Shown here piece after piece: positions 1 through 9,961 of a stretch of 64,000 bases of DNA. This stretch comes from Lysobacteraceae bacterium SCN 69-320. Lineage in GTDB: Bacteria; Pseudomonadota; Gammaproteobacteria; Xanthomonadales; Rhodanobacteraceae. The DNA is taken from contig MEFP01000008.1 in assembly GCA_001725155.1 (NCBI GenBank), forward strand, positions 248,001 to 312,000, written 5' to 3'. The position numbers were made by a program, and so were the translations under genes. Each line of letters begins with the position of its first letter. Within the stretch, counting starts at the first letter, position 1. The notes beneath the pieces are model-generated. The model made no database searches and was not told the DNA's origin. It saw only the letters and a program-made list of their open reading frames with translations.

Positions 1-422
1 ATCTGCACGCCTTTTTCATCCGGGCGCATGACGATGCCGAGCATCGCGCGGTCGCTGTCGCCGAGATAGCGCCAGGCGAACTTGCCCGGGCCGCCTTCGC
101 CGAGGCGCAGCGAGATGTCGCCCATGCGCCGGCCGAGTTCGCGCATTTCCTGGCGCAGTCCGTCGAGTTCGGCGCGCGCCGCGGCGGCTTCGGCCGGCGT
201 CGCATAGGGGCGCGCGTCGGCCCGTGCATCGGCATGCGCTTCCGCGCGAGCTTCGGCGCGCGCGGCGGCGGCTTCGACGCGGGCTTTCGCGGCCGGCCGC
301 GCGGCCGTGGCCGCATCGGCCCGGGCGGCCGGTGCGGCCGCATGATCGGTCTGAGCGGCCGGTTCGGCCGCATGCGCCGCGCCGAACAGCGCCGCGGCGA
401 CGAGGGGGAAGAGCGATTTCAT
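1..422 (-). CDS. PDZ-type periplasmic protein, partial (C-terminus outside window)
   Basis: Read on the minus strand from an ATG at 422, the protein begins with a signal peptide (MKSLFPLVAAALFGAAHAA), continues through a long Ala/Arg/Glu/Asp-rich segment that looks like a helical or coiled-coil stalk (about residues 20-105), and then enters a sequence beginning RAMLGIVMRPDEKGVQ, which resembles the first strands of a PDZ domain. The window edge removes the rest. A GAGG Shine-Dalgarno lies 6 nt before the start and overlaps the stop of the upstream anti-sigma gene, so the three genes sigma, anti-sigma and this one look translationally linked. A periplasmic PDZ protein with an ECF pair suggests envelope-stress sensing or quality control. 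The domain call rests on a short stretch only. Confidence 0.6.
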   Translation of the reverse strand, partial: MKSLFPLVAAALFGAAHAAEPAAQTDHAAAPAARADAATAARPAAKARVEAAAARAEARAEAHADARADARPYATPAEAAAARAELDGLRQEMRELGRRMGDISLRLGEGGPGKFAWRYLGDSDRAMLGIVMRPDEKGVQ

Positions 423-430
423 GGTCTACC

Positions 431-1198
431 TCACAAAGGGGGCCAGTTGTCGGGCATTGCCGCGGTTCCGTTCGCGGCGATGCCGGTGCCAGCCAGGCTG
501 TAAGTCGTGCGTACGGCGGCCAGGTCGCGCAGCAGCGCCACGCGGCTGCGCCAGAGCGCCTGCGTGTCGCCGCCGCTGTCGTTGCCCGCAGCCAGCTGCA
601 GGTCGATCAGGCCGATCATGTCTTCGATCTCGGTCGCGGCCATGAGGCTGCGGCCGTCCAATGGGGTTTCGTCGGCCTTGAGCAGGCGCAGCCATTCCTC
701 GATCCGCGCCGACTCGCCGCGCAGCTGCGCGAGTTCGACGTCGCCGGTCGCCGGGGCGGCGGTCGCCGCCGTCGTCGCGGGCGGCGCGTTTGCGGGCGGC
801 GCATTCGTGATCGAGGTCGTCGTGAGCGGTGCCGACGGCGAGTCCGCACGGCGGGCCGGCAGCAACGCGACGGCGACCAGCGCCAGCGCCGCGGCCAGAC
901 TGACCGGCAGCCACTGCCGCCGCGGCGTGGCGGTCCTGACGGCGCGACCGCGCCGCGGCGCATGCGCCGGCAGGCCGGCGCTGTCGGGCTGCGTGTCGTC
1001 GCGAATCGTCGCGGCGTCGGTATCGCGCGGCAACCCGCCGGGTGTCGCGTCGTCGGCAGCGCGCACGAGCCCCTGAGCCTGCAGACTCGCGGCCAGGGCT
1101 GCCCAGACGTCTGCGGACGGCGTCGCCGACGGCAGCCCGCGCAGCGCGCGGCCGACGGCCGCGGCGTTCAACTCGGTTGCGGATTGGCGATCAGACAT
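431..1198 (-). CDS. Membrane anti-sigma factor-like protein
   Basis: A 255-residue protein encoded just after an ECF sigma gene, with its start 31 bp inside the sigma gene's end. Residues 1-90 are hydrophilic and would be cytoplasmic. One transmembrane segment spans about 96-113 (WLPVSLAAALALVAVALLP). The remainder is an Ala/Pro/Thr-rich linker and a helical periplasmic region. This topology and gene order are typical of anti-sigma factors that hold an ECF sigma factor at the membrane. I do not see a zinc-binding HxxxCxxC motif, so it is not a standard ZAS-type anti-sigma, and the functional call depends mainly on context. The ATG at 1198 was chosen because upstream in-frame sequence belongs to the sigma gene. 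Confidence 0.6.
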   Translation of the reverse strand: MSDRQSATELNAAAVGRALRGLPSATPSADVWAALAASLQAQGLVRAADDATPGGLPRDTDAATIRDDTQPDSAGLPAHAPRRGRAVRTATPRRQWLPVSLAAALALVAVALLPARRADSPSAPLTTTSITNAPPANAPPATTAATAAPATGDVELAQLRGESARIEEWLRLLKADETPLDGRSLMAATEIEDMIGLIDLQLAAGNDSGGDTQALWRSRVALLRDLAAVRTTYSLAGTGIAANGTAAMPDNWPPL

Positions 1199-1845
1199 GG
1201 CTTGGACTCCGGTGTGCCGTCCAGGAAGCCGCGCAGCCGGGCGGTGCCGCGGGCGACCTGGGATTTGGAGAAGCTGACGCTCTTGCCGAGAGCGTCGGCG
1301 ATCTCCGGGTGCGAATAACCTTCGACGTGGTAGAGCCACAGCACGCTGCGCGTCAGCGCCGGCAGGCGGCCCAGGGCCTGCTCCAGCACCAGGCCGTCGG
1401 CGTGAACCCAGGGCGGTGCCGCGTCGGTTTCCACGTCCTCGACCTGCGCGTCGAACTCGATGCGGCGGTCCTTGCGCAGGCGCATCAGCGCCTCGTTCAG
1501 CGCGATCTGGCGCAGCCAGCCCCAGAACGGCGCGTCGCCGCGGAACTGGTCCAGACGCTGGAACAGCTTGAGCATCGCGTCGTGCAGGATCTCGCGCGCG
1601 GCGTCGGCATCGTTGAGCAGGCGCAGCGCGAGGGTATAGACCGGCCGTTCGAACAGCCGGTAGATCTGCTCGAACGCACGCAGCTCGCCGTTCTGGGCGC
1701 GGGCCAGCAGGCTGTCGGGCACATCAATGGCGAAGTTCGATCGGTCCACGTCCGGTCTGGATGCAGCAGCAGGCGCAATGGTCGCAGGCGGCGTCGCAAC
1801 GTGCTCGCGGTGCGCCGGCGCCGGCCGTCCGCCGCCGCGTCCCAT
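1168..1845 (-). CDS. ECF (extracytoplasmic function) RNA polymerase sigma factor
   Basis: About 225 residues. Sigma region 2 is clear (FEQIYRLFERPVYTLALRLL, then REILHDAMLKLFQRLDQFRG and FWGWLRQIALNEALMRLRK). Region 4 follows (LPALTRSVLWLYHVEGYSHPEIADALGKS), giving the two-domain ECF architecture with no regions 1 or 3. It would direct RNA polymerase to a small stress regulon and be held inactive by the membrane protein encoded next. The open frame extends upstream to 2010, but the first 55 codons overlap a promoter-like AT-rich stretch and the sigma-54 promoter of the divergent exporter. I therefore prefer the ATG at 1845; no strong ribosome site settles this. The N-terminal 45 residues are low-complexity. 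Confidence 0.85.
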   Translation of the reverse strand: MGRGGGRPAPAHREHVATPPATIAPAAASRPDVDRSNFAIDVPDSLLARAQNGELRAFEQIYRLFERPVYTLALRLLNDADAAREILHDAMLKLFQRLDQFRGDAPFWGWLRQIALNEALMRLRKDRRIEFDAQVEDVETDAAPPWVHADGLVLEQALGRLPALTRSVLWLYHVEGYSHPEIADALGKSVSFSKSQVARGTARLRGFLDGTPESKPCLIANPQPS

Positions 1846-1871
1846 GGCCGGCGTACGGCCGTCCGTGGCCG

Positions 1872-1883
1872 TGTCCGCGGACA
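1872..1883. promoter_or_regulatory. Candidate activator site (UAS), perfect palindrome
   Basis: TGTCCGCGGACA is a perfect 12-bp palindrome 54 bp upstream of the sigma-54 promoter that precedes the exporter operon. Fis-type activators bind such dyads upstream of sigma-54 promoters, and one is encoded in this operon. Binding is inferred, not shown. Confidence 0.4.
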
Positions 1884-1936
1884 GGCGTACGTCGCGGTAT
1901 TTGCTGAAAACTATTTTAAAAACAATATCTAACGAG

Positions 1937-1953
1937 TTGGCACGGCTGTTGCT
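1937..1953 (+). promoter_or_regulatory. Sigma-54 (-24/-12) promoter of exporter operon
   Basis: TTGGCACGGCTGTTGCT matches the sigma-54 consensus (TTGGCACG, four bases, TTGCT) at every defined position, with exactly 10 nt between the invariant GG and GC. Transcription would start near 1963-1966, about 50 nt before the adaptor start codon at 2016. The last two genes of this locus encode a sigma-54 activator and its histidine kinase. Confidence 0.85.
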
Positions 1954-2015
1954 GAAGTCGACCCGGGAAGGCGCCGCCGCATGCGGACGCCGCAGAACTA
2001 CCGGGAGCACGACAG

Positions 2016-3293
2016 ATGATCCGCGACACCTCCGCCCAGGACAGGACCATGACCCGACCGGTGGCGCCGGCCCGGCGCTACTGGAAGTACGCCGCGATCG
2101 GCGGTGCCGTGCTGCTGCTGGGCGCCTGGCTGCTGCCGGGCATGGTGCGGATGCTCGGCAGCGGCGCCTCGTTCAGCGCCGAGCGCCTGCGCTTCGCCGA
2201 AGTGCGCCGCGGCAATCTCACGCGCGACATCTCGGCCCAGGGCCGCGTCGTCGCGGCGGTCAGCCCGACCTTGTATGCGCCCAACGGCGGCATAGTCACT
2301 CTGACCGTGCAGGCTGGCGACAAGGTGGAAAAGAACCAGGTGCTGGCCGAAGTCGTCAGCCCTGAACTGGCCAACCGGCTGCAGCAGGAGCAGGCGACCC
2401 TGCAGAGCACCGAGCTCGCCGCCGAGCGCACGAACATCGACAACCGCAAGCAGCAGCTGAGCACGCAGAAGGCCGTGGACCAGGCCGAGATCGACCGCCA
2501 GACCGCCGCGCGCGAAGTCGAGCGCACGCAGAAGGCGTTCCAGCTCGGCGCACTGCCGCAGCTGGACGTCATGCGCGCGAAGGATTCGCTGCAGAAGGCC
2601 GAGATCACCCTGGCGCACGCCAAGAAGGATTCCGCGCTGGAGCGCGAAAGCCTGGACTTCGAACTCAAGACCGCGCGCCTGGCGCGCGATCGCCAGCGCC
2701 TGCTCGTGGCCGACCTGCAGCGCCAGGTCGACGAACTCAAGCTGCGCTCGCCGGTGGCCGGCCAGGTCGGCCAGCTGCTCGTGCAGCAGAAGGCCAACGT
2801 CGCGGCCAACAGCGGCATCCTGACCGTGGTCGACCTGTCGGCCATGGAAGTCGAAGTGCCGGTGCCGGAGACCTTTGCACGCGAACTCGCCATGGGCATG
2901 CCGGCGGAGATCCAGAACGCCGGCCAGACCCTGACCGGCGAGCTGTCCGCGGTCAGTCCCGAAGTGGTCAACGGCCAGGTCATTGCACGGGTGCGCTTCA
3001 CCGGCGAGCAGCCGGGCGGCCTGCGCCAGAACCAGCGCCTGTCCACGCGCATCCTGATTGATGAACATCCGAACGTGCTGATGGTCGAGCGGGGCCCGTT
3101 CGTCGATTCCGGCGCCGGCCGCGTCGCTTATGTGGTCGGCAAGGACGGCATGGCCGAGCGCCGCCAGATCCAGGTCGGCGCGACCAGCCTCAATGCGGTC
3201 GAACTCGTCTCCGGCGTCAAGGAAGGCGACCGCCTGATCATCTCCAGTCTCGATGAATTCAAGGGTGCCGAGCGCGTCGCGCTGGCCCGCTGA
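2016..3293 (+). CDS. Periplasmic adaptor (membrane fusion) subunit of MacAB-like ABC exporter
   Basis: A 425-residue HlyD/MacA-type membrane fusion protein. A single N-terminal membrane anchor (about residues 24-43) is followed by a first half-barrel and lipoyl-like strand (GGIVTLTVQAGDKVEKNQVLAEVVSPEL), a long helical hairpin rich in Gln, Glu and Lys (about 119-240), the returning lipoyl half (LRSPVAGQVGQLLV) and beta-barrel plus membrane-proximal domains. It would bridge the inner-membrane ABC permeases to an outer-membrane channel. A GGGAG site 7 nt upstream supports the ATG at 2016; ATG 2049 is an alternative. It is the first gene after a sigma-54 promoter, and the ATPase and permeases follow on the same strand. 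The substrate is unknown. Confidence 0.88.
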   Translation: MIRDTSAQDRTMTRPVAPARRYWKYAAIGGAVLLLGAWLLPGMVRMLGSGASFSAERLRFAEVRRGNLTRDISAQGRVVAAVSPTLYAPNGGIVTLTVQAGDKVEKNQVLAEVVSPELANRLQQEQATLQSTELAAERTNIDNRKQQLSTQKAVDQAEIDRQTAAREVERTQKAFQLGALPQLDVMRAKDSLQKAEITLAHAKKDSALERESLDFELKTARLARDRQRLLVADLQRQVDELKLRSPVAGQVGQLLVQQKANVAANSGILTVVDLSAMEVEVPVPETFARELAMGMPAEIQNAGQTLTGELSAVSPEVVNGQVIARVRFTGEQPGGLRQNQRLSTRILIDEHPNVLMVERGPFVDSGAGRVAYVVGKDGMAERRQIQVGATSLNAVELVSGVKEGDRLIISSLDEFKGAERVALAR

Positions 3294-3402
3294 TCCATCG
3301 CCGCGCGCCGCCGCTCGTCCGACGAGTCCGGCGCGCGGCCTGCTGCACATACACCGACCGATTTTCCGCCCGCTACACGCAATGCCGAACCGGGAGTCCG
3401 CC

Positions 3403-4128
3403 ATGCTCAAGATGAACCACCTGTCCAAGGTCTACCGCACGCACCTGATCGAGACCCACGCGCTGCGCGACTTCTCCATCCACGTGCGCGAAGGCGAATT
3501 CGTCGCGGTGACCGGGCCTTCGGGTTCGGGCAAGACCACGTTCCTGAACATCGCCGGCCTGCTCGAAGAGTTCAGCGGCGGCGAATTCTGGATCGACGGC
3601 GTCGACGTGCGCGGCATGAACGACGACCAGCGCTCGCGTCTGCGCAACGAGAAGATCGGTTTCATCTTCCAGGGCTTCAACCTGATTCCCGACCTGAATC
3701 TGTTCGACAACGTCGACGTGCCGCTGCGCTATCGCGGCTTCGACGCAGCCGAGCGCAAGCGCCGCATCGAGGAGAACCTGACCCGCGTCGGCCTGGCCTC
3801 GCGCATGAAGCACTATCCGGCGGAGCTGTCCGGCGGCCAGCAGCAGCGCGTCGCGATCGCACGCGCGCTGGCCGGTTCGCCGCGGCTGCTGCTGGCCGAC
3901 GAACCGACCGGCAACCTCGACTCGCTGATGGCGCGCGGCGTCATGGAGCTGCTGGAAGAGATCAACCGCCAGGGCACGACCATCATCATGGTCACGCACG
4001 ATCCGGAACTGGCCGCGCGCGCCCAGCGCAACGTCCACGTCATCGACGGCCAGGTCACCGATTTCGAATCCGAGCCGCAGCTGCGCGCGCCGGCCCACGG
4101 CAGCGGCGCCACGACGGCGGTCGCCTGA
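3403..4128 (+). CDS. ABC transporter ATP-binding protein (MacB/LolD type)
   Basis: A 241-residue nucleotide-binding domain with all motifs intact: Walker A GPSGSGKTT (38-46), Q-loop Gln90, signature LSGGQQQ (142-148), Walker B LLLADEP (162-168) and switch His199. The sequence closely follows the LolD/MacB/FtsE class, which energises mechanotransmission exporters rather than substrate-translocating pores. The start at 3403 has a GGGAG site 8 nt upstream; ATG 3382 in the same frame is less well placed. It lies between the adaptor and two FtsX-type permeases, 10 nt before the first of them, so it most likely dimerises and drives both permease subunits. Confidence 0.92.
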   Translation: MLKMNHLSKVYRTHLIETHALRDFSIHVREGEFVAVTGPSGSGKTTFLNIAGLLEEFSGGEFWIDGVDVRGMNDDQRSRLRNEKIGFIFQGFNLIPDLNLFDNVDVPLRYRGFDAAERKRRIEENLTRVGLASRMKHYPAELSGGQQQRVAIARALAGSPRLLLADEPTGNLDSLMARGVMELLEEINRQGTTIIMVTHDPELAARAQRNVHVIDGQVTDFESEPQLRAPAHGSGATTAVA

Positions 4129-4138
4129 GGAATCACTC

Positions 4139-5443
4139 ATGTTCGCCTATTACCTGCAACTCGGCCTGCACAGCCTCAAGCGCAACGCGCTGCTGACCGC
4201 GCTGATGGTCTTCGGCATCGCGCTGGGCATCGGCACCAGCATGACCAGCCTGACCGTGTTCTACCTCATGGGCAGCGATCCGATTCCGTGGAAGAGCGAC
4301 AAGCTGCACGCCGTGCAGCTGGACAACTGGAGTGCGGAAGAACCCTACCGCGCGCCGAACGAGCCGCCCGACCAGGTCACCTACCTCGACGCCACGGCGC
4401 TGATGCAGGCGAGCAAGGCCGACCTCCAGGTCGCGATGTTCAAGGTGGTCTGGCCGGTGCAGCCGGAGAATCCGGAGATCAAGCCGTACTCGGCCATGGG
4501 CCGCGCGACCTATACCGACTTCTTCGCGATGTTCGAGCCGCCGTTCAAGTACGGCGGCCCCTGGGATCGTGCCCAGGACAAGGAGAACGCCCGCGTCGTC
4601 GTGCTGAGCCGCGACACCAACGAGAAGCTGTTCGGCGGCCAGGACAGCACCGGCAAGAAGGTGCGCCTCAACGAGGTCGACTACACCGTCGTGGGCGTGC
4701 TCGACAAATGGCAGCAACGCGTCAAGTACTACGACCTGACCAACGGCGCGTTCAATGATCCGGAGGAGTACTACGTACCGTTCACGACGGCGATCGAGTT
4801 CAAGACGCGAGCGAGCGGCAACAACTCCTGCTGGGATTCGCCCAAGGCCGGCTGGGAAGGCTATCTGGCTTCCGACTGCGTCTGGATCCAGTTCTGGGTG
4901 CAGCTCAATTCGCCGGCCCGCGTCGCCGAATACAAGAGCTTCCTCGACAACTACGTCAACGAGCAGAAGAAGCTCGGCCGCTTCCCGCGCCCGCTGAACA
5001 ACCGGCTGCCGGACGTGAACGAGTGGATCGTCGCCCAGCGCGTCGTGCCCAGCGACGCGAAGATCCAGGTCGGCCTGTCGTTCGCGTTCCTGATCGTCTG
5101 CCTGGTCAACACGGTCGGCCTGCTGCTCGCCAAGTTCATGCGCAAGTCCGGCGAGATCGGCCTGCGCCGCGCGCTCGGCGCGACGCGCGGCCAGCTGTTC
5201 ATGCAGCACCTGATCGAGGCCGGCGTCATCGGCATCAGCGGCGGTCTGATCGGCCTGGTGCTGACCTGGTTCGGCCTGATGGCGGTGCGTGGGCTGTATG
5301 CAGACCTCAACAACGTCGCGCATCTGGACTGGTTCATGGTCCTGACCGCGATCGCGCTGTCGGTCACCGCGGCCGTGCTGGCCGGTCTGTTCCCGACCTG
5401 GAAGGCCTGCCAGATCACGCCGGCCACGCAGCTCAAGACCTGA
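4139..5443 (+). CDS. FtsX/MacB-type ABC permease, first subunit
   Basis: A 434-residue membrane protein with the MacB layout: TM1 near residues 17-40, a large periplasmic MacB-PCD-like domain (about 45-315), then three C-terminal TMs with the FtsX signature (SFAFLIVCLVNTVGLLLAKF, then RKSGEIGLRRALGATRGQLF). Unlike E. coli MacB it carries no ATPase domain; that is the separate gene just upstream. The periplasmic domain contains two close cysteines (CWDSPKAG and SDCVW). It is followed 68 bp later by a second, diverged permease, so the transporter is probably a permease heterodimer. Confidence 0.88.
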   Translation: MFAYYLQLGLHSLKRNALLTALMVFGIALGIGTSMTSLTVFYLMGSDPIPWKSDKLHAVQLDNWSAEEPYRAPNEPPDQVTYLDATALMQASKADLQVAMFKVVWPVQPENPEIKPYSAMGRATYTDFFAMFEPPFKYGGPWDRAQDKENARVVVLSRDTNEKLFGGQDSTGKKVRLNEVDYTVVGVLDKWQQRVKYYDLTNGAFNDPEEYYVPFTTAIEFKTRASGNNSCWDSPKAGWEGYLASDCVWIQFWVQLNSPARVAEYKSFLDNYVNEQKKLGRFPRPLNNRLPDVNEWIVAQRVVPSDAKIQVGLSFAFLIVCLVNTVGLLLAKFMRKSGEIGLRRALGATRGQLFMQHLIEAGVIGISGGLIGLVLTWFGLMAVRGLYADLNNVAHLDWFMVLTAIALSVTAAVLAGLFPTWKACQITPATQLKT

Positions 5444-5511
5444 GCACTGCGAACTCCCCGATGCCGCAGGTCCGGCGCGTGCCGGACCTGCACAACGCCA
5501 CAGGTGCACTC

Positions 5512-6741
5512 ATGGAAATCCGTCCCATCCTCTCCGCACTGATGCGCAGCAAGGTCGCGCTGGTGCTGATCGGCCTGCAGATCGCGCTGACCCTGGCCAT
5601 CGTCTGCAACGCGCTGTTCATCATCTCGCAGCGCGTGCAGCTCATGAGCCGCGACAGCGGCATCAACGAAGTCGACACGTTCACGATCGGCAGCCTGGGC
5701 TTCGGCGCCGGCTTCGATATCAAGACCTCGGTCCAGGAAGACCTGGCCCTGCTGCGCGGCCTGCCCGGCGTCGCCGCGGCGGCGCCGACGAACACCACGC
5801 CGCTGAGCAACGGCGGCTGGTCCACCGGCATCTCGCTGGCCAAGGGCCAGCGTACCTCGACCGCGCCGTCGGCCATGTATTTCGTCGACGAGCAGGGCCT
5901 CAACGCGTTCGGCGCCAAGCTCGCCGAAGGCCGATTCTTCACCGCCGACGAGATCACCGACCGCGATCCCGGCGCGATCGACTGGCCGCCGATCGTCGTG
6001 GTCTCGCGGGAACTCGCGAAGAAGCTGTTTCCGAACGAGTCGGCGCTCGGCAAGCAGATCTATCTGAATGCCGAAGGCGAACCGAACACCATCATCGGCG
6101 TCGTCGAGCGCATGCAGGTGCCGTGGATCGGCTTTGCCTCGGATTCGGGCCCCGAAGCGGAATTCTTCTCGACCTTCGTGCCGCAGCGTATCGCGTTCGG
6201 CAATTTCGGCCGCTATATCGTGCGCGCCGAACCGGGTCGCCGCGACGAAGTCATGAAGGCCGCCGAGGCCGCCATGCTCAAGAGCAACCACAGCCGCATC
6301 GTGCGCGAGCCGCGCACCGTAGAGCGCATCCGCGCCGAGGGCTATCAGGAACACCGTGCGATGACCATCATCCTTATCGGCGTCATCGTCGCGCTGCTCG
6401 CGGTGACCGCGCTCGGCATCGTCGGCATGGCCAGCTTCTGGGTGACGCAGCGGACCAAGCAGATCGGCACGCGCCGTGCGCTCGGTGCGACGCGCGGCTC
6501 GATCCTGCGCTATTTCATGACCGAGAACTTCGTCATCACGTCGCTGGGTCTGGCCCTGGGCATCGTGCTGACCTATGGCCTGAACTACTGGCTCATGAGC
6601 AACTACGAGGCGCAGCGCCTGCCGGTGGTCTACCTGGCCGGCGGCATAGTGGTGCTGCTGCTGCTGGGACAGGTCGCGGTGTTCGGCCCGGCCACGCGCG
6701 CCTCCCGCGTGCCGCCGGCCGTGGCCACGCGCAGCGTCTGA
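5512..6741 (+). CDS. FtsX/MacB-type ABC permease, second subunit
   Basis: A 409-residue paralogue of the preceding permease. It has TM1 near residues 14-40, a periplasmic MacB-PCD-like domain and three C-terminal TMs carrying the same family signature (TKQIGTRRALGATRGSILRYF). Only the general architecture and this signature are strongly shared with the first subunit, which fits two different halves of a heterodimer rather than a recent duplication. ATG 5512 is preceded by AGGTG; an in-frame ATG at 5461 is possible but has a poorer context. Together with the adaptor and ATPase it completes an inner-membrane exporter; no outer-membrane TolC-like gene is present in the window. Confidence 0.86.
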   Translation: MEIRPILSALMRSKVALVLIGLQIALTLAIVCNALFIISQRVQLMSRDSGINEVDTFTIGSLGFGAGFDIKTSVQEDLALLRGLPGVAAAAPTNTTPLSNGGWSTGISLAKGQRTSTAPSAMYFVDEQGLNAFGAKLAEGRFFTADEITDRDPGAIDWPPIVVVSRELAKKLFPNESALGKQIYLNAEGEPNTIIGVVERMQVPWIGFASDSGPEAEFFSTFVPQRIAFGNFGRYIVRAEPGRRDEVMKAAEAAMLKSNHSRIVREPRTVERIRAEGYQEHRAMTIILIGVIVALLAVTALGIVGMASFWVTQRTKQIGTRRALGATRGSILRYFMTENFVITSLGLALGIVLTYGLNYWLMSNYEAQRLPVVYLAGGIVVLLLLGQVAVFGPATRASRVPPAVATRSV

Positions 6742-6943
6742 GTCGTGACGACAGGGCCGGCGGCGCAGGGCGCGTCGCCGGCCGCAGCGCCGGCGCGGAG
6801 ACGCCGGCGGATTTTCTCCTTCCCGCCTATTCACCTGCGCCGGCCTTCGCGGCTACCCTGCGCGATCAGACGCAACCAACCGGCGCCGGGCTGCATCCAA
6901 GCAGCCCATGCGCAGCCCGAAAACACCTTCCCAGCGTGAGCCC

Positions 6944-8284
<1,341 letters not shown>

Positions 8285-8560
8285 CCGGCGGGCCGGGGAG
8301 GTTGCGGTGAGCGCAGCGAACCGCAGCGCCGCCGTATTCGCCTTGCGAAGGCCCCGAATGACGATGGCGTCCATGCCTGTCGCGCGTCGGCTGCAGGCCG
8401 GCGGCCGGCTTCGTTCTATGGGTTTCGCCGGCGCCGGAGTTTCTTCGACGGCCGCTCTTCGCTGCGGGGGGGGCCCGGTGTTGCGGTTCGCGGCGCTCAC
8501 CGGCAACCTACGCCGACTTCTTCCGGCGTGCTGGCGACCGCCGTTCGCGCCAGGAATCCG

Positions 8561-9865
8561 ATGCGCATTTTTTCGCTGCAAGGCAAGCTGACCGTCATTC
8601 TGGCCCTGGTCGCGCTCGCGGCCGCAGTGCTCGTGCTGCTGCTGCAGCGCTGGCTGGCCGATGCGGGGTTGAGCCTGCTGCTGCTCGGCCTGCTGCTGGC
8701 GCTGGCGGTGCCGCTGATTGCGCGGGCGCTGTCGGCGCGTTCCATGGCGCTGTTCCGCGCGCTGGCCGGCAGCGTGACGAGTTTTCGCGACGGCGATTTC
8801 AGCTTCTCCATAGCAACCGACCAGCGCGACGAACTGGCCGAACTCGTGCAGGCGCACAACGAGCTTGGCCGCGTGCTGCGTGACGAGCGCCAGGCGCTGT
8901 TCCAGCGCGAGCTGCTGCTCGACACGGTGGTGCAGAACACGCCGACGGCCATCGTGCTGGCCGAGCCGAACGGCCACGTGGTCTACGCCAACATCGCCGC
9001 GCGCCAGTTGCTCAACGGCGGCCGGCCGCTGCAGGGCCTGGCGTTCGCCACCGTCGTGGCCGAGTCGCCGCCGGCCTTCGCCCAGGCCGTCTCCGACGGC
9101 GGCGACGCGCTGTTCACGGTCGCGCTGGATGGAGAGGACGAAACCTTCCACTTCTCCGAGCGCAGCTTCAAGCTGCAGGGCCGCCTGCATCACATGTACC
9201 TGATCAAGCGCATGACGCGCGAGCTCAGCCGGCAGGAAGTGGCGACCTGGAAAAAGGTCATTCGCGTCATCAGCCACGAGTTGAACAATTCGCTGGCGCC
9301 GATCTCCTCGCTGGCGCATTCCGGCCGCGTGCTGTCGAGCAAGGGCGACAGCACGCGGCTGGGACCGGTGTTCGACACCATCGAGGATCGCGCGCGCCAC
9401 CTGCACGGTTTCATCCGCGGCTATGCGGAGTTCGCCAAACTGCCGCAGCCGCGCCTGGACCAGGTGTCCTGGGCGGGTGTGCTCGATGCGATCGCGCGCC
9501 AGTTCCCGGGCATCACGGTCGGTGCCGCGCCCGAGGCGCCGGGCTGGTTCGACCGCGTGCAGATCGAGCAGGTGCTGATCAACCTGGTCAAGAACGCGCA
9601 CGAGGCGGGCGGTGCGGTCGAGGACATCGTGGTCAGCGTGATCCAGCGCCCCGGCGAGACCCGCATCGAGGTGCGCGACCGCGGCAGCGGCATGAGCGAG
9701 GCGGTGCTGGCCAATGCCCTGCTGCCGTTCTATTCGACCAAGCGTTCGGGCTCGGGACTGGGCCTGGCGCTCGCACGCGAGATCGCCGAAGCCCACGGCG
9801 GCCGCATCGTGCTGGCCAACCGCGACGGCGGCGGTCTTTGCGTGACCCTGGTGTTGCCGCGCTGA
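8561..9865 (+). CDS. Membrane sensor histidine kinase
   Basis: A 434-residue NtrY/AtoS-like kinase. Two N-terminal TMs (about residues 8-28 and 34-54) have almost no periplasmic loop, so it probably senses a membrane or cytoplasmic cue. A HAMP-like linker and a PAS domain (about 120-215) precede the dimerisation/phosphoacceptor motif VISHELNNSLAPI with His239. The ATPase domain has the N box (NLVKNAHEAGG) and G boxes (DRGSGMS, GSGLGLALAREIAEAHGG). ATG 8561 has AGGAAT 6 nt upstream. It is the likely cognate kinase of the adjacent sigma-54 regulator, although a 276-bp gap separates the two genes and may hold its own promoter. Confidence 0.9.
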   Translation: MRIFSLQGKLTVILALVALAAAVLVLLLQRWLADAGLSLLLLGLLLALAVPLIARALSARSMALFRALAGSVTSFRDGDFSFSIATDQRDELAELVQAHNELGRVLRDERQALFQRELLLDTVVQNTPTAIVLAEPNGHVVYANIAARQLLNGGRPLQGLAFATVVAESPPAFAQAVSDGGDALFTVALDGEDETFHFSERSFKLQGRLHHMYLIKRMTRELSRQEVATWKKVIRVISHELNNSLAPISSLAHSGRVLSSKGDSTRLGPVFDTIEDRARHLHGFIRGYAEFAKLPQPRLDQVSWAGVLDAIARQFPGITVGAAPEAPGWFDRVQIEQVLINLVKNAHEAGGAVEDIVVSVIQRPGETRIEVRDRGSGMSEAVLANALLPFYSTKRSGSGLGLALAREIAEAHGGRIVLANRDGGGLCVTLVLPR

Positions 9866-9927
9866 GGCGAGCCGGCTGCCGACCGGCGCCGTTCGCCGTC
9901 GGCGTGTCCCCCAGCCTGCGGCGCGGT

Positions 9928-9936
9928 TGCTATGAT
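9928..9936 (+). promoter_or_regulatory. Extended -10 promoter ahead of Ser/Thr kinase gene
   Basis: TGCTATGAT is an extended -10 element (TGn plus TATGAT) 26 nt before the kinase start codon. No good -35 is visible, as is common for extended -10 promoters. Confidence 0.45.
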
Positions 9937-9961
9937 CCGGCCGACGGAGGAAGCCGTTCGC

